A DNA stretch of 64,000 bases from the NCBI RefSeq assembly GCF_025905425.1, contig NZ_CP109603.1, positions 5,286,501 through 5,350,500 of the forward strand, read 5' to 3'. Numbering within the stretch: position 1 is the first letter of the stretch; each line of letters opens with the position of its first letter. Made by a program: the position numbers and the translations under genes. Below the pieces are notes generated by a model that saw only the letters and a list, made by a program, of their open reading frames with translations, was not told the DNA's origin and did not search any database. Below, one piece after another: positions 1-11,869 of this stretch. The stretch is from Pseudomonas putida (GTDB lineage Bacteria; Pseudomonadota; Gammaproteobacteria; Pseudomonadales; Pseudomonadaceae).

Positions 1-1463
1 TCCACAACATCCAGCGGGCCACTGCCCATGCGGCAGGTACCCACAGGGTGGAAGATGGTGGTGCCGATCTTGCCTGCAGCCTCGAACAAGTCTTCTTCGC
101 TTTGCAGGGCAGCGCCCGGCAGGTATTCCTGTGGGGCGAAAGCCGCAAGGGCAGGGGCCTGGACAATGCGCCGGGTCATACGGATGGCGTCGGCGGCGAC
201 ACGCAAGTCCTGTGGGTCGCTGAGGTAGTTGGGGTCGATCAGTGGGGCGCTTTGCATATCTGCAGCGCGGATATCGATGCGCCCGCGGCTGACCGGGCGC
301 AGGTTGCACACCGATGCGGTGAATGCCGGGAAGCGGTGCAACGGCTCGCCGAACCGCTCCAGCGACAAGGGCTGCACGTGGTACTGCAGGTTGGCGGTGG
401 CATGCTCGGGGCTGGAGCGCACAAAGGCGCCCAGCTGGCTCGGCGCCATGGCCAGCGGGCCGCTGCGGTCATAGAGATAACGCAGGCCCATGCCCATCTT
501 GCCCCACAGGCTGTTGGCCATCTGGTTAAGGGTGCGAGTGTTGCGAATCTGGTAGATCAGGCGCAATTGCAGGTGGTCCTGCAGGTTGCCGCCGACGCCG
601 GGCATGTCATGCCGTACGCCAATCCCCAGGTCTTCCAGCAGCTTGCGTGGGCCGATGCCAGAACGTTGGAGGATGCCCGGCGAGCCTACGGCACCCGCGC
701 ACAGAACAATCTCGCGACGTGCAGCGAACTCATTCCAGGCACCTTGCCAGCGGGCTTTTACCGCACGGGCACGGGTGTTATTGAGCAACACCTGATCGAC
801 TTCCACGCCGGTCAGCACGGTCAGGTTCGGCCGGCTGAGCACGGGCCGCAGAAACGCCTTGGAGGCATTCCAGCGCACACCGCTGCGCTGGTTGACCTGA
901 AAGTATCCACAGCCCTGGTTGTCACCGGTGTTGAAGTCGTCGACCTTGGCGATGCCACTTTGCTCGGCCGCATCGCGGAACGCGTCGAGAATCGGCCAGC
1001 TGTAACGCTGGCGCTCGACCCGCCATTCACCGGCAGCGCCATGGTGCTCGCTGTCACCGGCAAAGTGGTTTTCGCTGGCTTTGAACAGTGGCAGTACGTC
1101 CTTCCAGGCCCAGCCTGGGTTACCTTGCTCGGCCCAGTGGTCATAGTCGGCCGCCTGGCCGCGCATGTAGATCATGCCGTTGATCGAGGAACAACCGCCA
1201 AGCACCTTGCCCCGTGGATAACCCAGGCTACGCCCGCCCAGGCCATGTTGCGCCTCGGTCTTGAAGCACCAGTCGGTGCGCGGGTTGCCAATGCAGTAGA
1301 GGTAGCCGACGGGGATGTGGATCCAGGGATAGTTGTCACGGCCACCCGCTTCCAGCAGCAGCACGCGGCAGGAAGGGTCGGCGGACAAACGATTGGCCAG
1401 CAGGCACCCGGCGGGACCGGCGCCTACGACCACGTAGTCGAAGACAGAATCGGCTGATGGCAT
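1..1463 (-). CDS. GMC-family FAD oxidoreductase (choline dehydrogenase-like), 3' end outside window
   Basis: FAD-dependent alcohol dehydrogenase/oxidase of the GMC family; the substrate cannot be told from sequence. The ATG at 1463 opens MPSADSVFDYVVVGAGPAG, a beta-alpha-beta dinucleotide fold, followed by LLEAGG and the GMC signature region around GKVLGGCSSINGM. About 487 codons are visible. The last ones contain HPVGTCRMG, which holds the conserved active-site His, so probably only the C-terminal 50 or so residues are missing. It is divergent from a LysR regulator with a 170-bp intergenic gap, the usual arrangement for a LysR-controlled catabolic gene. The family is clear; the role (choline, glycol or other alcohol oxidation) is open. 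Confidence 0.9.
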   Translation of the reverse strand, partial: MPSADSVFDYVVVGAGPAGCLLANRLSADPSCRVLLLEAGGRDNYPWIHIPVGYLYCIGNPRTDWCFKTEAQHGLGGRSLGYPRGKVLGGCSSINGMIYMRGQAADYDHWAEQGNPGWAWKDVLPLFKASENHFAGDSEHHGAAGEWRVERQRYSWPILDAFRDAAEQSGIAKVDDFNTGDNQGCGYFQVNQRSGVRWNASKAFLRPVLSRPNLTVLTGVEVDQVLLNNTRARAVKARWQGAWNEFAARREIVLCAGAVGSPGILQRSGIGPRKLLEDLGIGVRHDMPGVGGNLQDHLQLRLIYQIRNTRTLNQMANSLWGKMGMGLRYLYDRSGPLAMAPSQLGAFVRSSPEHATANLQYHVQPLSLERFGEPLHRFPAFTASVCNLRPVSRGRIDIRAADMQSAPLIDPNYLSDPQDLRVAADAIRMTRRIVQAPALAAFAPQEYLPGAALQSEEDLFEAAGKIGTTIFHPVGTCRMGSGPLDVV

Positions 1464-1633
1464 GTGCAACCTCGCGCCTGATTATTGTTCTTGTCCCGAC
1501 CCATCTTATTGATTAATTTCGCTGTGGAAACACGAGATTTCGCGCAGCCGCTGTGCGTTTTAGCACAGCGGCCACCATGGGAAATACACGCGCCTACACA
1601 AGGACCGCGTAATCGGGATGCACAGGGATCAGC

Positions 1634-2521
1634 ATGTTCGACTGGAACGATCTGCGGTTTTTCCTAGAGTTGCAGCGCAGCGGCCGCCTGCTAACTGCTG
1701 CCAAGCGCCTCAACACCACCCACAGCACGGTCGCCCGGCATATCGAGAGCATCGAGAAAAGCCTGGGCACGCCACTGTTCGTACAGCACGCCCAAGGCTA
1801 CGACCTGACCCCGTCCGGGCAGGCCCTGCTCAAGCACGCCGAAGCCATGGAAAACGTCGCCTTGCTGGCGCAGGAAGAAATCACCCAGGCCATCACCCCG
1901 CTGGGCAAGATCCGCCTTGGCGTGACCGAAGGCATTGGCATCATGTTCTTCACTCCACGCATGAATGCGCTGTTCGAGCGCTACCCAGGCCTTGAGGTGG
2001 AACTGGTGGCCGTGCCGCGTTTCGTCAGCATCCTCAACCGCGAGGCCGAAATCAGCATCCACCTGGAGCGGCCCAATGCCGACCTGCTGATCACTCGCAA
2101 ACTCACTGACTATCGCCTGGCGCTCTACGCAAGCCAAGCTTACCTCGACCGCGCGCCGCCGCTGCGCAACCGCGAAGACCTGGCCCGGCACAGCTGGATC
2201 GGCTACGTCGATGACCTACTGTTCAGCCAGGAGCTGCTGTTTCTCAACAGCTTCTGCCGCGCCCCTAATGTGGCGTTTCGCAGCACCAGCGTGATCGCCC
2301 AGCAACAGGCCGCTCGTGCAGGCCTCGGCATTGCCGTGCTGCCCAACTTCATGGCGCGCCATGACCCGACGCTGGTGCGTGTGCTGCCCAGCGAAACCAT
2401 CCAGCGCAGCTATTGGATCTGCACCCGGCGTGAACTGCACAAGTCGGTACGCCTGCGGGTAGTGTGGGACTACCTGCTGGCGCTGTGTGCCGCTGAACAG
2501 GGCGAATTGCTAGCTCCATAG
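1634..2521 (+). CDS. LysR-family transcriptional regulator
   Basis: A 295-residue LysR-type regulator, the normal family length. The N-terminus is a winged helix-turn-helix (MFDWNDLRFFLELQRSGRLL, then AAKRLNTTHSTVARHIESIE), and the remainder fits the periplasmic-binding-like effector domain. It is divergent from the GMC oxidoreductase and so probably controls it; LysR proteins typically bind the shared intergenic region (1464-1633) and repress their own gene. The 3' end overlaps the convergent TauE gene by 12 bp. The effector is unknown. Confidence 0.9.
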   Translation: MFDWNDLRFFLELQRSGRLLTAAKRLNTTHSTVARHIESIEKSLGTPLFVQHAQGYDLTPSGQALLKHAEAMENVALLAQEEITQAITPLGKIRLGVTEGIGIMFFTPRMNALFERYPGLEVELVAVPRFVSILNREAEISIHLERPNADLLITRKLTDYRLALYASQAYLDRAPPLRNREDLARHSWIGYVDDLLFSQELLFLNSFCRAPNVAFRSTSVIAQQQAARAGLGIAVLPNFMARHDPTLVRVLPSETIQRSYWICTRRELHKSVRLRVVWDYLLALCAAEQGELLAP

Positions 2522-3328
2522 TGCCTTGCCGGCCAGCAGTAGGGCAGCCAGCCAACCCGCCACGGCAAACATCTGTTGCACGCGCGGCCCTGCCAGCCTG
2601 GCCGCCAGGGGCCGCGCCAGCAGCAGGCCGATCACCGCCCCAGCAGCAAAAGGTGCGCCGACCTGCCAGTGCATGACGCCTGCCAGGCTGGCGCTGACCA
2701 CGCTACCGGTGGATACCAGCGCAATCACCGCCAGCGAGGTGGAGACGATGCTGGCCATGCGCAAATTGGTGTAGCGGTTCAAGGCTGGAATGATCACGAA
2801 ACCACCGCCCACCCCCAGCAGGCCGGACAACAAACCCGACAGTGCACCGGTCATTGCCAAGGCACGTGCGCAGGGTAGCGTCCAACGCAAGCGCCCTTGC
2901 AAGGGGTTGAGCACGCACGGTTCGATGTACCGGTGAGCGTCGTTGGCTGCGCCGCGCAGCTCCCTGGCCGCCTTGCGCCAGATGCGCAGGCAGGCATAGA
3001 CCAGCACGCCGGCGAATACCAATTGCAGCGGCGTATTGGGCACGCGATGCGCCAGCATCAACCCCAAGGGCGCGACCGCTACGCCGATCAGGGCAATGAA
3101 CAACGCCGCACGATAGCGCACCAATCCCTGGCGCAACCCCAGCACGGCACCTACGGCTGCAGCCAGGCCCACCGCCAACAGGCCGACCGGCGCCGCTTCG
3201 ACCATCGACAGGCCAAGGCCGAACACCAGCAGCGGCACCGCGAGAATACCGCCCCCTGCGCCGGTCAATGCCAGCACAGCCCCGATGATCGCCCCCAGCA
3301 CCGCGCCCAACAGTTGATGTTCGATCAC
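2510..3328 (-). CDS. TauE/SafE-family sulfite/sulfonate exporter-like membrane protein
   Basis: A 272-residue polytopic inner-membrane protein of the TauE/SafE family (former DUF81). Glycine-rich hydrophobic segments such as LTGAGGGILAVPLLVFGLG and the internal repeat LLGVGGGFVIIPALN are typical. I take the GTG at 3328, because its GTGA overlaps the TGA stop of the upstream sulfide:quinone oxidoreductase gene, a sign of translational coupling; an in-frame ATG at 3370 would lie inside the upstream gene. As third gene of a persulfide dioxygenase-SQR operon it most likely exports sulfite or thiosulfate formed by sulfide oxidation. The transported ion is inferred from context. Confidence 0.85.
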   Translation of the reverse strand: MIEHQLLGAVLGAIIGAVLALTGAGGGILAVPLLVFGLGLSMVEAAPVGLLAVGLAAAVGAVLGLRQGLVRYRAALFIALIGVAVAPLGLMLAHRVPNTPLQLVFAGVLVYACLRIWRKAARELRGAANDAHRYIEPCVLNPLQGRLRWTLPCARALAMTGALSGLLSGLLGVGGGFVIIPALNRYTNLRMASIVSTSLAVIALVSTGSVVSASLAGVMHWQVGAPFAAGAVIGLLLARPLAARLAGPRVQQMFAVAGWLAALLLAGKALWS

Positions 3329-4605
3329 TTCCCAGCCTCGGCTACCAACGGCTGCGGCCGCGCCATCCATTCACGCCCCTTGAGCATGCCTTTCCAGTAC
3401 AAGGGCGGCAGCACCCGCGCCTTGAGCAGCCAGGCCAGACGCGTCGGCTGTCGGCCATCGAGCAACCAGCGCGGGAGGCTCGGCGCCACCTTACCGCCAT
3501 ACGTGAACTCGGCCAGCACGATCTTGCCGCGCTCGACAGTCAGCGGGCAGGAGCCATAGCCATCGTACATGGCGAGGGTAGGGAGCCTGCCCAACGCCAC
3601 CAGCACATTGTTGGCCACCACCGGCGCCTGCTTGCGCGCGGCCGCAGCAGTCTTGGCATTGCTGGTGTTGGCCACGTCGCCCAAGGCATGGATGTTGGTG
3701 AACTTTCGGTGGCGCAAGGTCTGCGGGTCGACATCGACCCAGCCAGCGGCATCCGCCAGCGGGCTTTCGCGAATGAACTCGGGCGCCACCTGCGGCGGCA
3801 CCACATGCAGCATGTCGAAGGCCTCGATGCGGGTTTCAGTACTGCCATCGGCCAATGTACGCACGAACGTCGCACGCTTGCCGGGGCCGTCCACCACCGC
3901 CAGGCGGTGGGCGTAGTTGAGGTCTACAGCGTACTTGTCGATATAAGCCATCAGTGCAGGGACGTAGTCGGCCACGCCAAACAGCACGGCACCGGCGTTG
4001 AAGAAGCTGGCTTTTACCTGCCCTAGATGACCGTGACGCAACCAATGGTCGCAAGACAGGTAAAGCGCTTTCTGCGGCGCACCGGCGCACTTGATCGGCA
4101 TCGGCGGCTGGGTGAACAGGGCACGGCCTTGCTTGAGCTTCTGCACCAGTTGCCAGGTGTAAGGGGCCAGGTCGTAGCGGTAGTTGGAGGTCACGCCGTT
4201 GCGGCCCAAGGTCTCGCTCAGGCCATCAATAGCCTGCCAGTCGAGTTTCAGGCCTGGGCAAACCACCAGTTGCTCGTAGCTGATGGTGCGGCCACCTTCG
4301 AGGACAACGAGCTGGCCCAAGGGGTCGAAGCCCTGCACCCGTGCCTTGATCCACTGCACGCCCCGGGGAATGGTCGAGGCCATGGTGCGCGCCGTGCTCG
4401 GCGCCTTGAACACACCTGCGCCGACCATGGTCCAGCCGGGCTGGTAGTAATGCACTTCGGCAGGGTCGATCAGCGCAATATCCAGCGATGGATCACGGCT
4501 GATCAGGCTGGACGCCGTGGCGATACCGGCGGCGCCGGCACCGACGACGACCACTTTGTGGTGGTCGGTATTGGAAGCGTTGGCAGGGGACAGCAAGGCA
4601 GGCAT
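3325..4605 (-). CDS. sqr: Sulfide:quinone oxidoreductase, type II
   Basis: FAD enzyme of the inner membrane that oxidises sulfide to sulfane sulfur and passes electrons to ubiquinone. The ATG at 4605, preceded by CAGGAATTACCGCC, gives 426 residues; the longer open frame (to 4899) runs into the upstream gene and is not used. Features: FAD fold VVVGAGAAGIA near residue 20, then the redox Cys contexts IKCAGAPQKALYLS and GYGSCPLTVERGK, followed by LAEFTYGG. These contexts match human SQOR-type (type II) enzymes as I remember them. The C-terminal amphipathic stretch (LPPLYWKGMLKG) fits membrane attachment. It is the second gene after persulfide dioxygenase, 38 bp downstream. Confidence 0.92.
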   Translation of the reverse strand: MPALLSPANASNTDHHKVVVVGAGAAGIATASSLISRDPSLDIALIDPAEVHYYQPGWTMVGAGVFKAPSTARTMASTIPRGVQWIKARVQGFDPLGQLVVLEGGRTISYEQLVVCPGLKLDWQAIDGLSETLGRNGVTSNYRYDLAPYTWQLVQKLKQGRALFTQPPMPIKCAGAPQKALYLSCDHWLRHGHLGQVKASFFNAGAVLFGVADYVPALMAYIDKYAVDLNYAHRLAVVDGPGKRATFVRTLADGSTETRIEAFDMLHVVPPQVAPEFIRESPLADAAGWVDVDPQTLRHRKFTNIHALGDVANTSNAKTAAAARKQAPVVANNVLVALGRLPTLAMYDGYGSCPLTVERGKIVLAEFTYGGKVAPSLPRWLLDGRQPTRLAWLLKARVLPPLYWKGMLKGREWMARPQPLVAEAGK

Positions 4606-4643
4606 GGCGGTAATTCCTGGAAATCTCGTTATGGGAAAAGCGA

Positions 4644-5528
4644 TCACAGCTTGTTCAGTGGAATCTTCAGGTAGCTCACGCCATTGGCCTCGGGCTTCGG
4701 AAAGTGGCCGCTGCGCATGTTGACCTGCACCGATGGCAGGATCAGCACGGGCATGTCGAGGGTCTTGTCGCGGGCTTCGCGCATGGCCACGAAGCTGTCT
4801 TCGTCGATGCCGTGGTGGATGTGAATATTGCTGCTGCGCTGCTCGGCCACGGTCGTGACGTACTGCATGTCGCGCCCGCCCGGTAGGTAGTCGTGGCACA
4901 TGAACAACTGGGTCTGGTCGGGGTAGGCCAGCAGGCGGCGGATCGAACGGTACAGGGTACGCGCGTCAGCACCGGGGAAGTCGCAGCGGGCCGTGCCGTA
5001 GTCAGGCATGAACAGCGTGTCACCGACGAACACCGCCGTTTCACCGCCATCCACCACCACATAGCTCATGCATGCCGGTGTGTGCCCCGGCGTGTGCAAG
5101 GCACGGGCATGCAGGTTGCCGATGCGAAAACCTTCTTCGTCCTCAAGCAGGGCATCGAACTGGCTACCATCTCGGGCAAAGCCGGGTTCGGCATTGAACA
5201 GCGCGCCGAAGACTTTTTGTACCTGAGTGATGTGCGCTCCGATGGCTGTGTGGCCGCCGAGCTTTTGCTTGAGGTAGGCCGCTGCCGAAAGGTGATCTGC
5301 GTGAACATGGGTTTCCAGAATCCACTGCACCTGCGCACCCAGCGCCTCCACCCTGGCGATCAACCGGTCTGCCGAGGCGGTGCAGGTACGCCCTGACTTG
5401 GGGTCGTAATCGAGGACGCTGTCGATCAACGCGCACTTGCGCGTCTCGCCGTCCATGAGCAGGTAGCTGATGGTCGAGGTCGCCTCATCGAAGAAGGCTT
5501 CCACGTGAAGGTTGTTACCGATGATCAT
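4644..5528 (-). CDS. Persulfide dioxygenase-like metallo-beta-lactamase protein (ETHE1/Blh family)
   Basis: Metallo-beta-lactamase-fold protein of 294 residues. The family oxidises glutathione persulfide, made from SQR-derived sulfane sulfur, to sulfite. The metal motif THVHADH lies at residues 73-79, and HTPGHTPACMSYV, VFVGDTLFMPDYG and FMCHDYLPGG supply the remaining ligands. The ATG at 5528 is preceded by GGAGAACGTG; an in-frame upstream ATG at 5591 lies at the predicted promoter start and is unlikely. It is the first gene of the persulfide dioxygenase-SQR-TauE operon, transcribed from a sigma54-type promoter and opposed by a FisR-type activator. The substrate is inferred from family and operon. 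Confidence 0.9.
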   Translation of the reverse strand: MIIGNNLHVEAFFDEATSTISYLLMDGETRKCALIDSVLDYDPKSGRTCTASADRLIARVEALGAQVQWILETHVHADHLSAAAYLKQKLGGHTAIGAHITQVQKVFGALFNAEPGFARDGSQFDALLEDEEGFRIGNLHARALHTPGHTPACMSYVVVDGGETAVFVGDTLFMPDYGTARCDFPGADARTLYRSIRRLLAYPDQTQLFMCHDYLPGGRDMQYVTTVAEQRSSNIHIHHGIDEDSFVAMREARDKTLDMPVLILPSVQVNMRSGHFPKPEANGVSYLKIPLNKL

Positions 5529-5586
5529 CACGTTCTCCAAAGTTTCCTCCACCCCTAGTAGAGGCGTAGGCAGTGACCGGAGGTTT

Positions 5587-5602
5587 ATCAAGATGCATGC
5601 CA
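5587..5602 (-). promoter_or_regulatory. Candidate sigma54 (-24/-12) promoter of the sulfide oxidation operon
   Basis: Read on the minus strand the site is TGGCATGCATCTTGAT. It fits TGGCAC-N5-TTGC with correct 10-base spacing between the -24 GG and the -12 dinucleotide; the -12 element reads GA instead of GC. Transcription would start near 5575, giving a leader of about 50 nt before the ATG at 5528. A sigma54-dependent activator gene is divergent to it. Confidence 0.65.
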
Positions 5603-5661
5603 GGGTTTTTCACAGGTCTTGGCCAATGAATGCGGGCCTGACTGGCGCTTGCCCGGCAACA

Positions 5662-5711
5662 TGGCAGTGACACTGGCAGTCGACTGTCAGCCAATGGCAG
5701 TGTTTGGCAGT
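5662..5711. promoter_or_regulatory. Candidate FisR upstream activating sequence: TGGCAGT repeats and 18-bp palindrome
   Basis: TGGCAGT occurs at 5662, 5674, 5695 and 5705, with the inverted near-copy ACTGTCA at 5683. The central 18 bases, CTGGCAGTCGACTGTCAG (5673-5690), form a palindrome with one mismatched pair. Its centre is about 110 bp upstream of the predicted operon start, the usual distance for a sigma54 enhancer. The repeats also sit just upstream of the activator's own ATG at 5751, so autoregulation is possible. Confidence 0.6.
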
Positions 5712-5750
5712 CCTTGCTACCCTGCGCCGGGTTATCACATCGGTGCCCTC

Positions 5751-7055
5751 ATGCCTCAAGCCCATCCCATCATCCTAGCGCTGGTTTCCTACCTCGAACA
5801 CGATGCGCTGCCTACCATCGTGCTGGATACCGACTACAACATCCTCGCCGCCAACGCGGCCTATCGCCGTCAGTTCGGCCGAGACGACCAAGCGCCGCTG
5901 GGTGAAAAGTGCCACAAGGTCTCGCACCACTATGCCGTGCCTTGCGACCAGGCCGGTGAGCATTGCCCGATGCGCAAGGCATGGGACAGCAAGGTTCCGG
6001 AGCGTGTGTTGCACATTCATCACACGCCACGAGGCCCTGAGCATGTGGATGTCGAACTGCGGCCGATCCTGGATGAGCAGGGCAGGGTGGTGGCCTTCGT
6101 CGAGCGCCTCACCACGATCACACTCGCCTCGGCGCAGCCTCAGGAGCAAGGGTTGGTAGGGCGGGCGCCAGCATTCAAGACGGCACTGGCCAGCCTGCAG
6201 CGCGCAGCGCCCGCGCAGATCCCGGTTTTACTTCAAGGCGAATCGGGTACCGGCAAAGAGCTGTTCGCCCGCGCCATCCACATGGGCAGCCCGCGCGCCA
6301 ACGGGCCGCTGGTGGTGGTCGACTGCACCGGCCTGACCGAGTCGCTGTTCGAGAGCGAGTTGTTCGGCTACGAAAAGGGCGCGTTCACCGGCGCCAACCA
6401 GCGCAAGATCGGCCTGGCCGAAGCGGCGCATGGCGGCACGCTGTTCCTCGACGAAATCGGTGAAGTGCCGATGGCGATGCAGGTCAAACTGCTGCGCCTG
6501 ATCGAGTCTGGCAGCTTCCGGCCAGTGGGCAGCCTGCGCACCGTGCACTCGGATTTCCGTTTGGTTTCGGCCACACACAAGCCGCTCAAGAAAATGGTTG
6601 CCGAGGGGACGTTCCGAGAGGATCTGTATTACCGCATCAGCGGTTTTCCTATCCGGCTGCCCGCACTGCGTGAGCGTGTGGACGATCTGCCGTTGCTCGT
6701 CGAAAGCCTCCTTCAGCGCATGGGGGGCAAGCCACCGCCACGCTTGACCGATGAGGCACTGCAACAGCTTGGCTTGCATCCGTTCCCAGGCAATATCCGC
6801 GAGTTGCGTAACATCCTGGAAAGGGCTCGGCTGTTTGCCGATGACGGGCTGATCCGTCCCGAACACCTACCAGAAGACATCGGCCCGCCGACCTCACCCG
6901 GCTTGGCCAGGGGCCGAAGCCATAGCGCCCTGGGTGAGCTGGCGCAGGCGCTGGAGCAGTTTCAGGGGCCACGCAGTGAACTGGCGCGCCACCTGGGCAT
7001 GAGTGAGCGCACCCTCTATCGACGCTTGAAGGCACTGGGCTTGGGTTCTGAATGA
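5751..7055 (+). CDS. fisR: FisR-type sigma54-dependent transcriptional activator (sulfane sulfur sensor)
   Basis: A 434-residue enhancer-binding protein from the ATG at 5751; the frame is open further upstream, but that part covers the activator-site repeats. Layout: PAS-like sensor domain (1-120), AAA+ ATPase with GESGTGKE near 161 and the sigma54-contact loop GAFTGA near 208, and a C-terminal Fis-type helix-turn-helix ([20 protein letters not shown]). Cys54, Cys65 and Cys72 lie in the sensor domain, one residue offset from the three cysteines reported for Cupriavidus FisR, which senses polysulfide. It faces the persulfide dioxygenase-SQR operon and very probably activates it. Confidence 0.88.
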   Translation: MPQAHPIILALVSYLEHDALPTIVLDTDYNILAANAAYRRQFGRDDQAPLGEKCHKVSHHYAVPCDQAGEHCPMRKAWDSKVPERVLHIHHTPRGPEHVDVELRPILDEQGRVVAFVERLTTITLASAQPQEQGLVGRAPAFKTALASLQRAAPAQIPVLLQGESGTGKELFARAIHMGSPRANGPLVVVDCTGLTESLFESELFGYEKGAFTGANQRKIGLAEAAHGGTLFLDEIGEVPMAMQVKLLRLIESGSFRPVGSLRTVHSDFRLVSATHKPLKKMVAEGTFREDLYYRISGFPIRLPALRERVDDLPLLVESLLQRMGGKPPPRLTDEALQQLGLHPFPGNIRELRNILERARLFADDGLIRPEHLPEDIGPPTSPGLARGRSHSALGELAQALEQFQGPRSELARHLGMSERTLYRRLKALGLGSE

Positions 7056-7131
7056 GCCTCACCTTATCTCGGGTTGGCAAAACCGCTGGCTCAATTTTCA
7101 ACGGCTACTGAGGACGCCGATTCGCACACAC

Positions 7132-7157
7132 AAAAAAGCCCGCTTTCGCGGGCTTTT
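7132..7157. terminator. Bidirectional rho-independent terminator between fisR and gyrB
   Basis: AAAAGCCCGC / GCGGGCTTTT stem with a TTTC loop, flanked by A and T tracts. It can end both the plus-strand fisR transcript and the minus-strand dnaA-gyrB transcript. Confidence 0.9.
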
Positions 7158-7181
7158 CCATGGCGGTCAATCTACACCGGA

Positions 7182-10710
<3,529 letters not shown>

Positions 10711-10725
10711 TCGGCCTGCTACAGG

Positions 10726-11829
10726 TTACAGACGCATAGGCATGACAACGTAGGAAGAGTCATCATTGCCAGCCTCCTGCAGCAGCGCACTGCTGTTGGA
10801 GTCGGACAGAATCAGACGCACCTGCTCGGTCGTCATGACGCCCAGCACATCCAGCAGATAGCTGACGTTGAAGCCGATTTCCAGCGCACTGCCGTTGTAG
10901 TCGACGCTGATTTCTTCCTCAGCTTCTTCCTGTTCCGGGTTATTGGCCTGGATCTTCAATTGGCCGGCGGCCAGTTGCAGGCGAATACCGCGGTACTTTT
11001 CGTTGGACAGAATCGCGGTACGGCTGAATGCCTCACGCAGTGCCTGACGATCACCCACCACCAGTTTGTCGCCACCTTTGGGCAACACACGCTCGTAATC
11101 CGGGAACTTGCCATCCACCAGTTTCGAGGTGAAGGTAAATTCGCCAGTGGTCGCGCGGATATGGTGCTGCCCGAGGACGATGCTGACCATGCCCTCTGGG
11201 TCGGTCAGCAGGCGCGCCAGCTCCAGGATACCTTTGCGCGGCACGATCACTTGATGGCGATCATCCTGCTCGATTGGCGCGCTCATGGAGCACAGCGCCA
11301 AGCGGTGACCATCGGTAGACACTGCACGCAGGGTGTTACGCGACACCTCCAGCAGCATGCCGTTGAGGTAGTAGCGAACATCTTGCTGGGCCATGGCGAA
11401 GCTGGTGCGTTCGATCAAACGGCGCAGCTTGCTCTGTTCCAGGTTGCAGGTCAGCGAACCCGGGCCTTCTTCCACAGTCGGGAAGTCATTGGCGGGCAGG
11501 GTCGACAGGGTGAAGCGGCTGCGGCCGGCCTTGACCAACAGTTTTTGCTCGTCGACCTTGATATCGATCAGGACGTCGTTCGGCAGGCTTTTGCAGATGT
11601 CCATCAGCTTGCGAGCCGGGACAGTGATTTCGCCAGGCTCAGCTGGCTCTTCCAGTTGCACGCGGCCTACCAGTTCGACTTCCAGGTCGGTACCGGTCAA
11701 CGACAGCTGCTGGCCTTGCACAACCAGCAATACGTTGGACAGGACCGGCAAGGTCTGACGGCGCTCGACGACACCGGCGACCAGTTGCAGGGGTTTCAAC
11801 AGGGCTTCGCGTTGAATGGTGAAATGCAT
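10726..11829 (-). CDS. dnaN: DNA polymerase III beta subunit (sliding clamp)
   Basis: Ring-shaped processivity clamp that tethers DNA polymerase III and other enzymes to DNA. 367 residues, the usual length for three clamp domains. Starts MHFTIQREALLKPLQ with the family stretch RRQTLPVLSNVLL, contains VPARKLMDICKSLP and ends in YVVMPMRL, the typical clamp C-terminus. It lies 40 bp downstream of dnaA and 15 bp before recF, the standard dnaA-dnaN-recF order. Confidence 0.98.
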   Translation of the reverse strand: MHFTIQREALLKPLQLVAGVVERRQTLPVLSNVLLVVQGQQLSLTGTDLEVELVGRVQLEEPAEPGEITVPARKLMDICKSLPNDVLIDIKVDEQKLLVKAGRSRFTLSTLPANDFPTVEEGPGSLTCNLEQSKLRRLIERTSFAMAQQDVRYYLNGMLLEVSRNTLRAVSTDGHRLALCSMSAPIEQDDRHQVIVPRKGILELARLLTDPEGMVSIVLGQHHIRATTGEFTFTSKLVDGKFPDYERVLPKGGDKLVVGDRQALREAFSRTAILSNEKYRGIRLQLAAGQLKIQANNPEQEEAEEEISVDYNGSALEIGFNVSYLLDVLGVMTTEQVRLILSDSNSSALLQEAGNDDSSYVVMPMRL

Positions 11830-11869
11830 GGTCTAGTCCCTTGCCTTCAATTAGCTGCGCAGACGGCCA

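Noticed and set aside
48..1457. Plus-strand open frame opposite the GMC oxidoreductase
   Set aside because: The minus strand codes an unambiguous GMC protein with FAD and active-site motifs.
4606..4899. N-terminal extension of the sulfide:quinone oxidoreductase
   Set aside because: It would overlap the persulfide dioxygenase gene by about 250 bp, and a well-placed start with ribosome-binding site exists at 4605.
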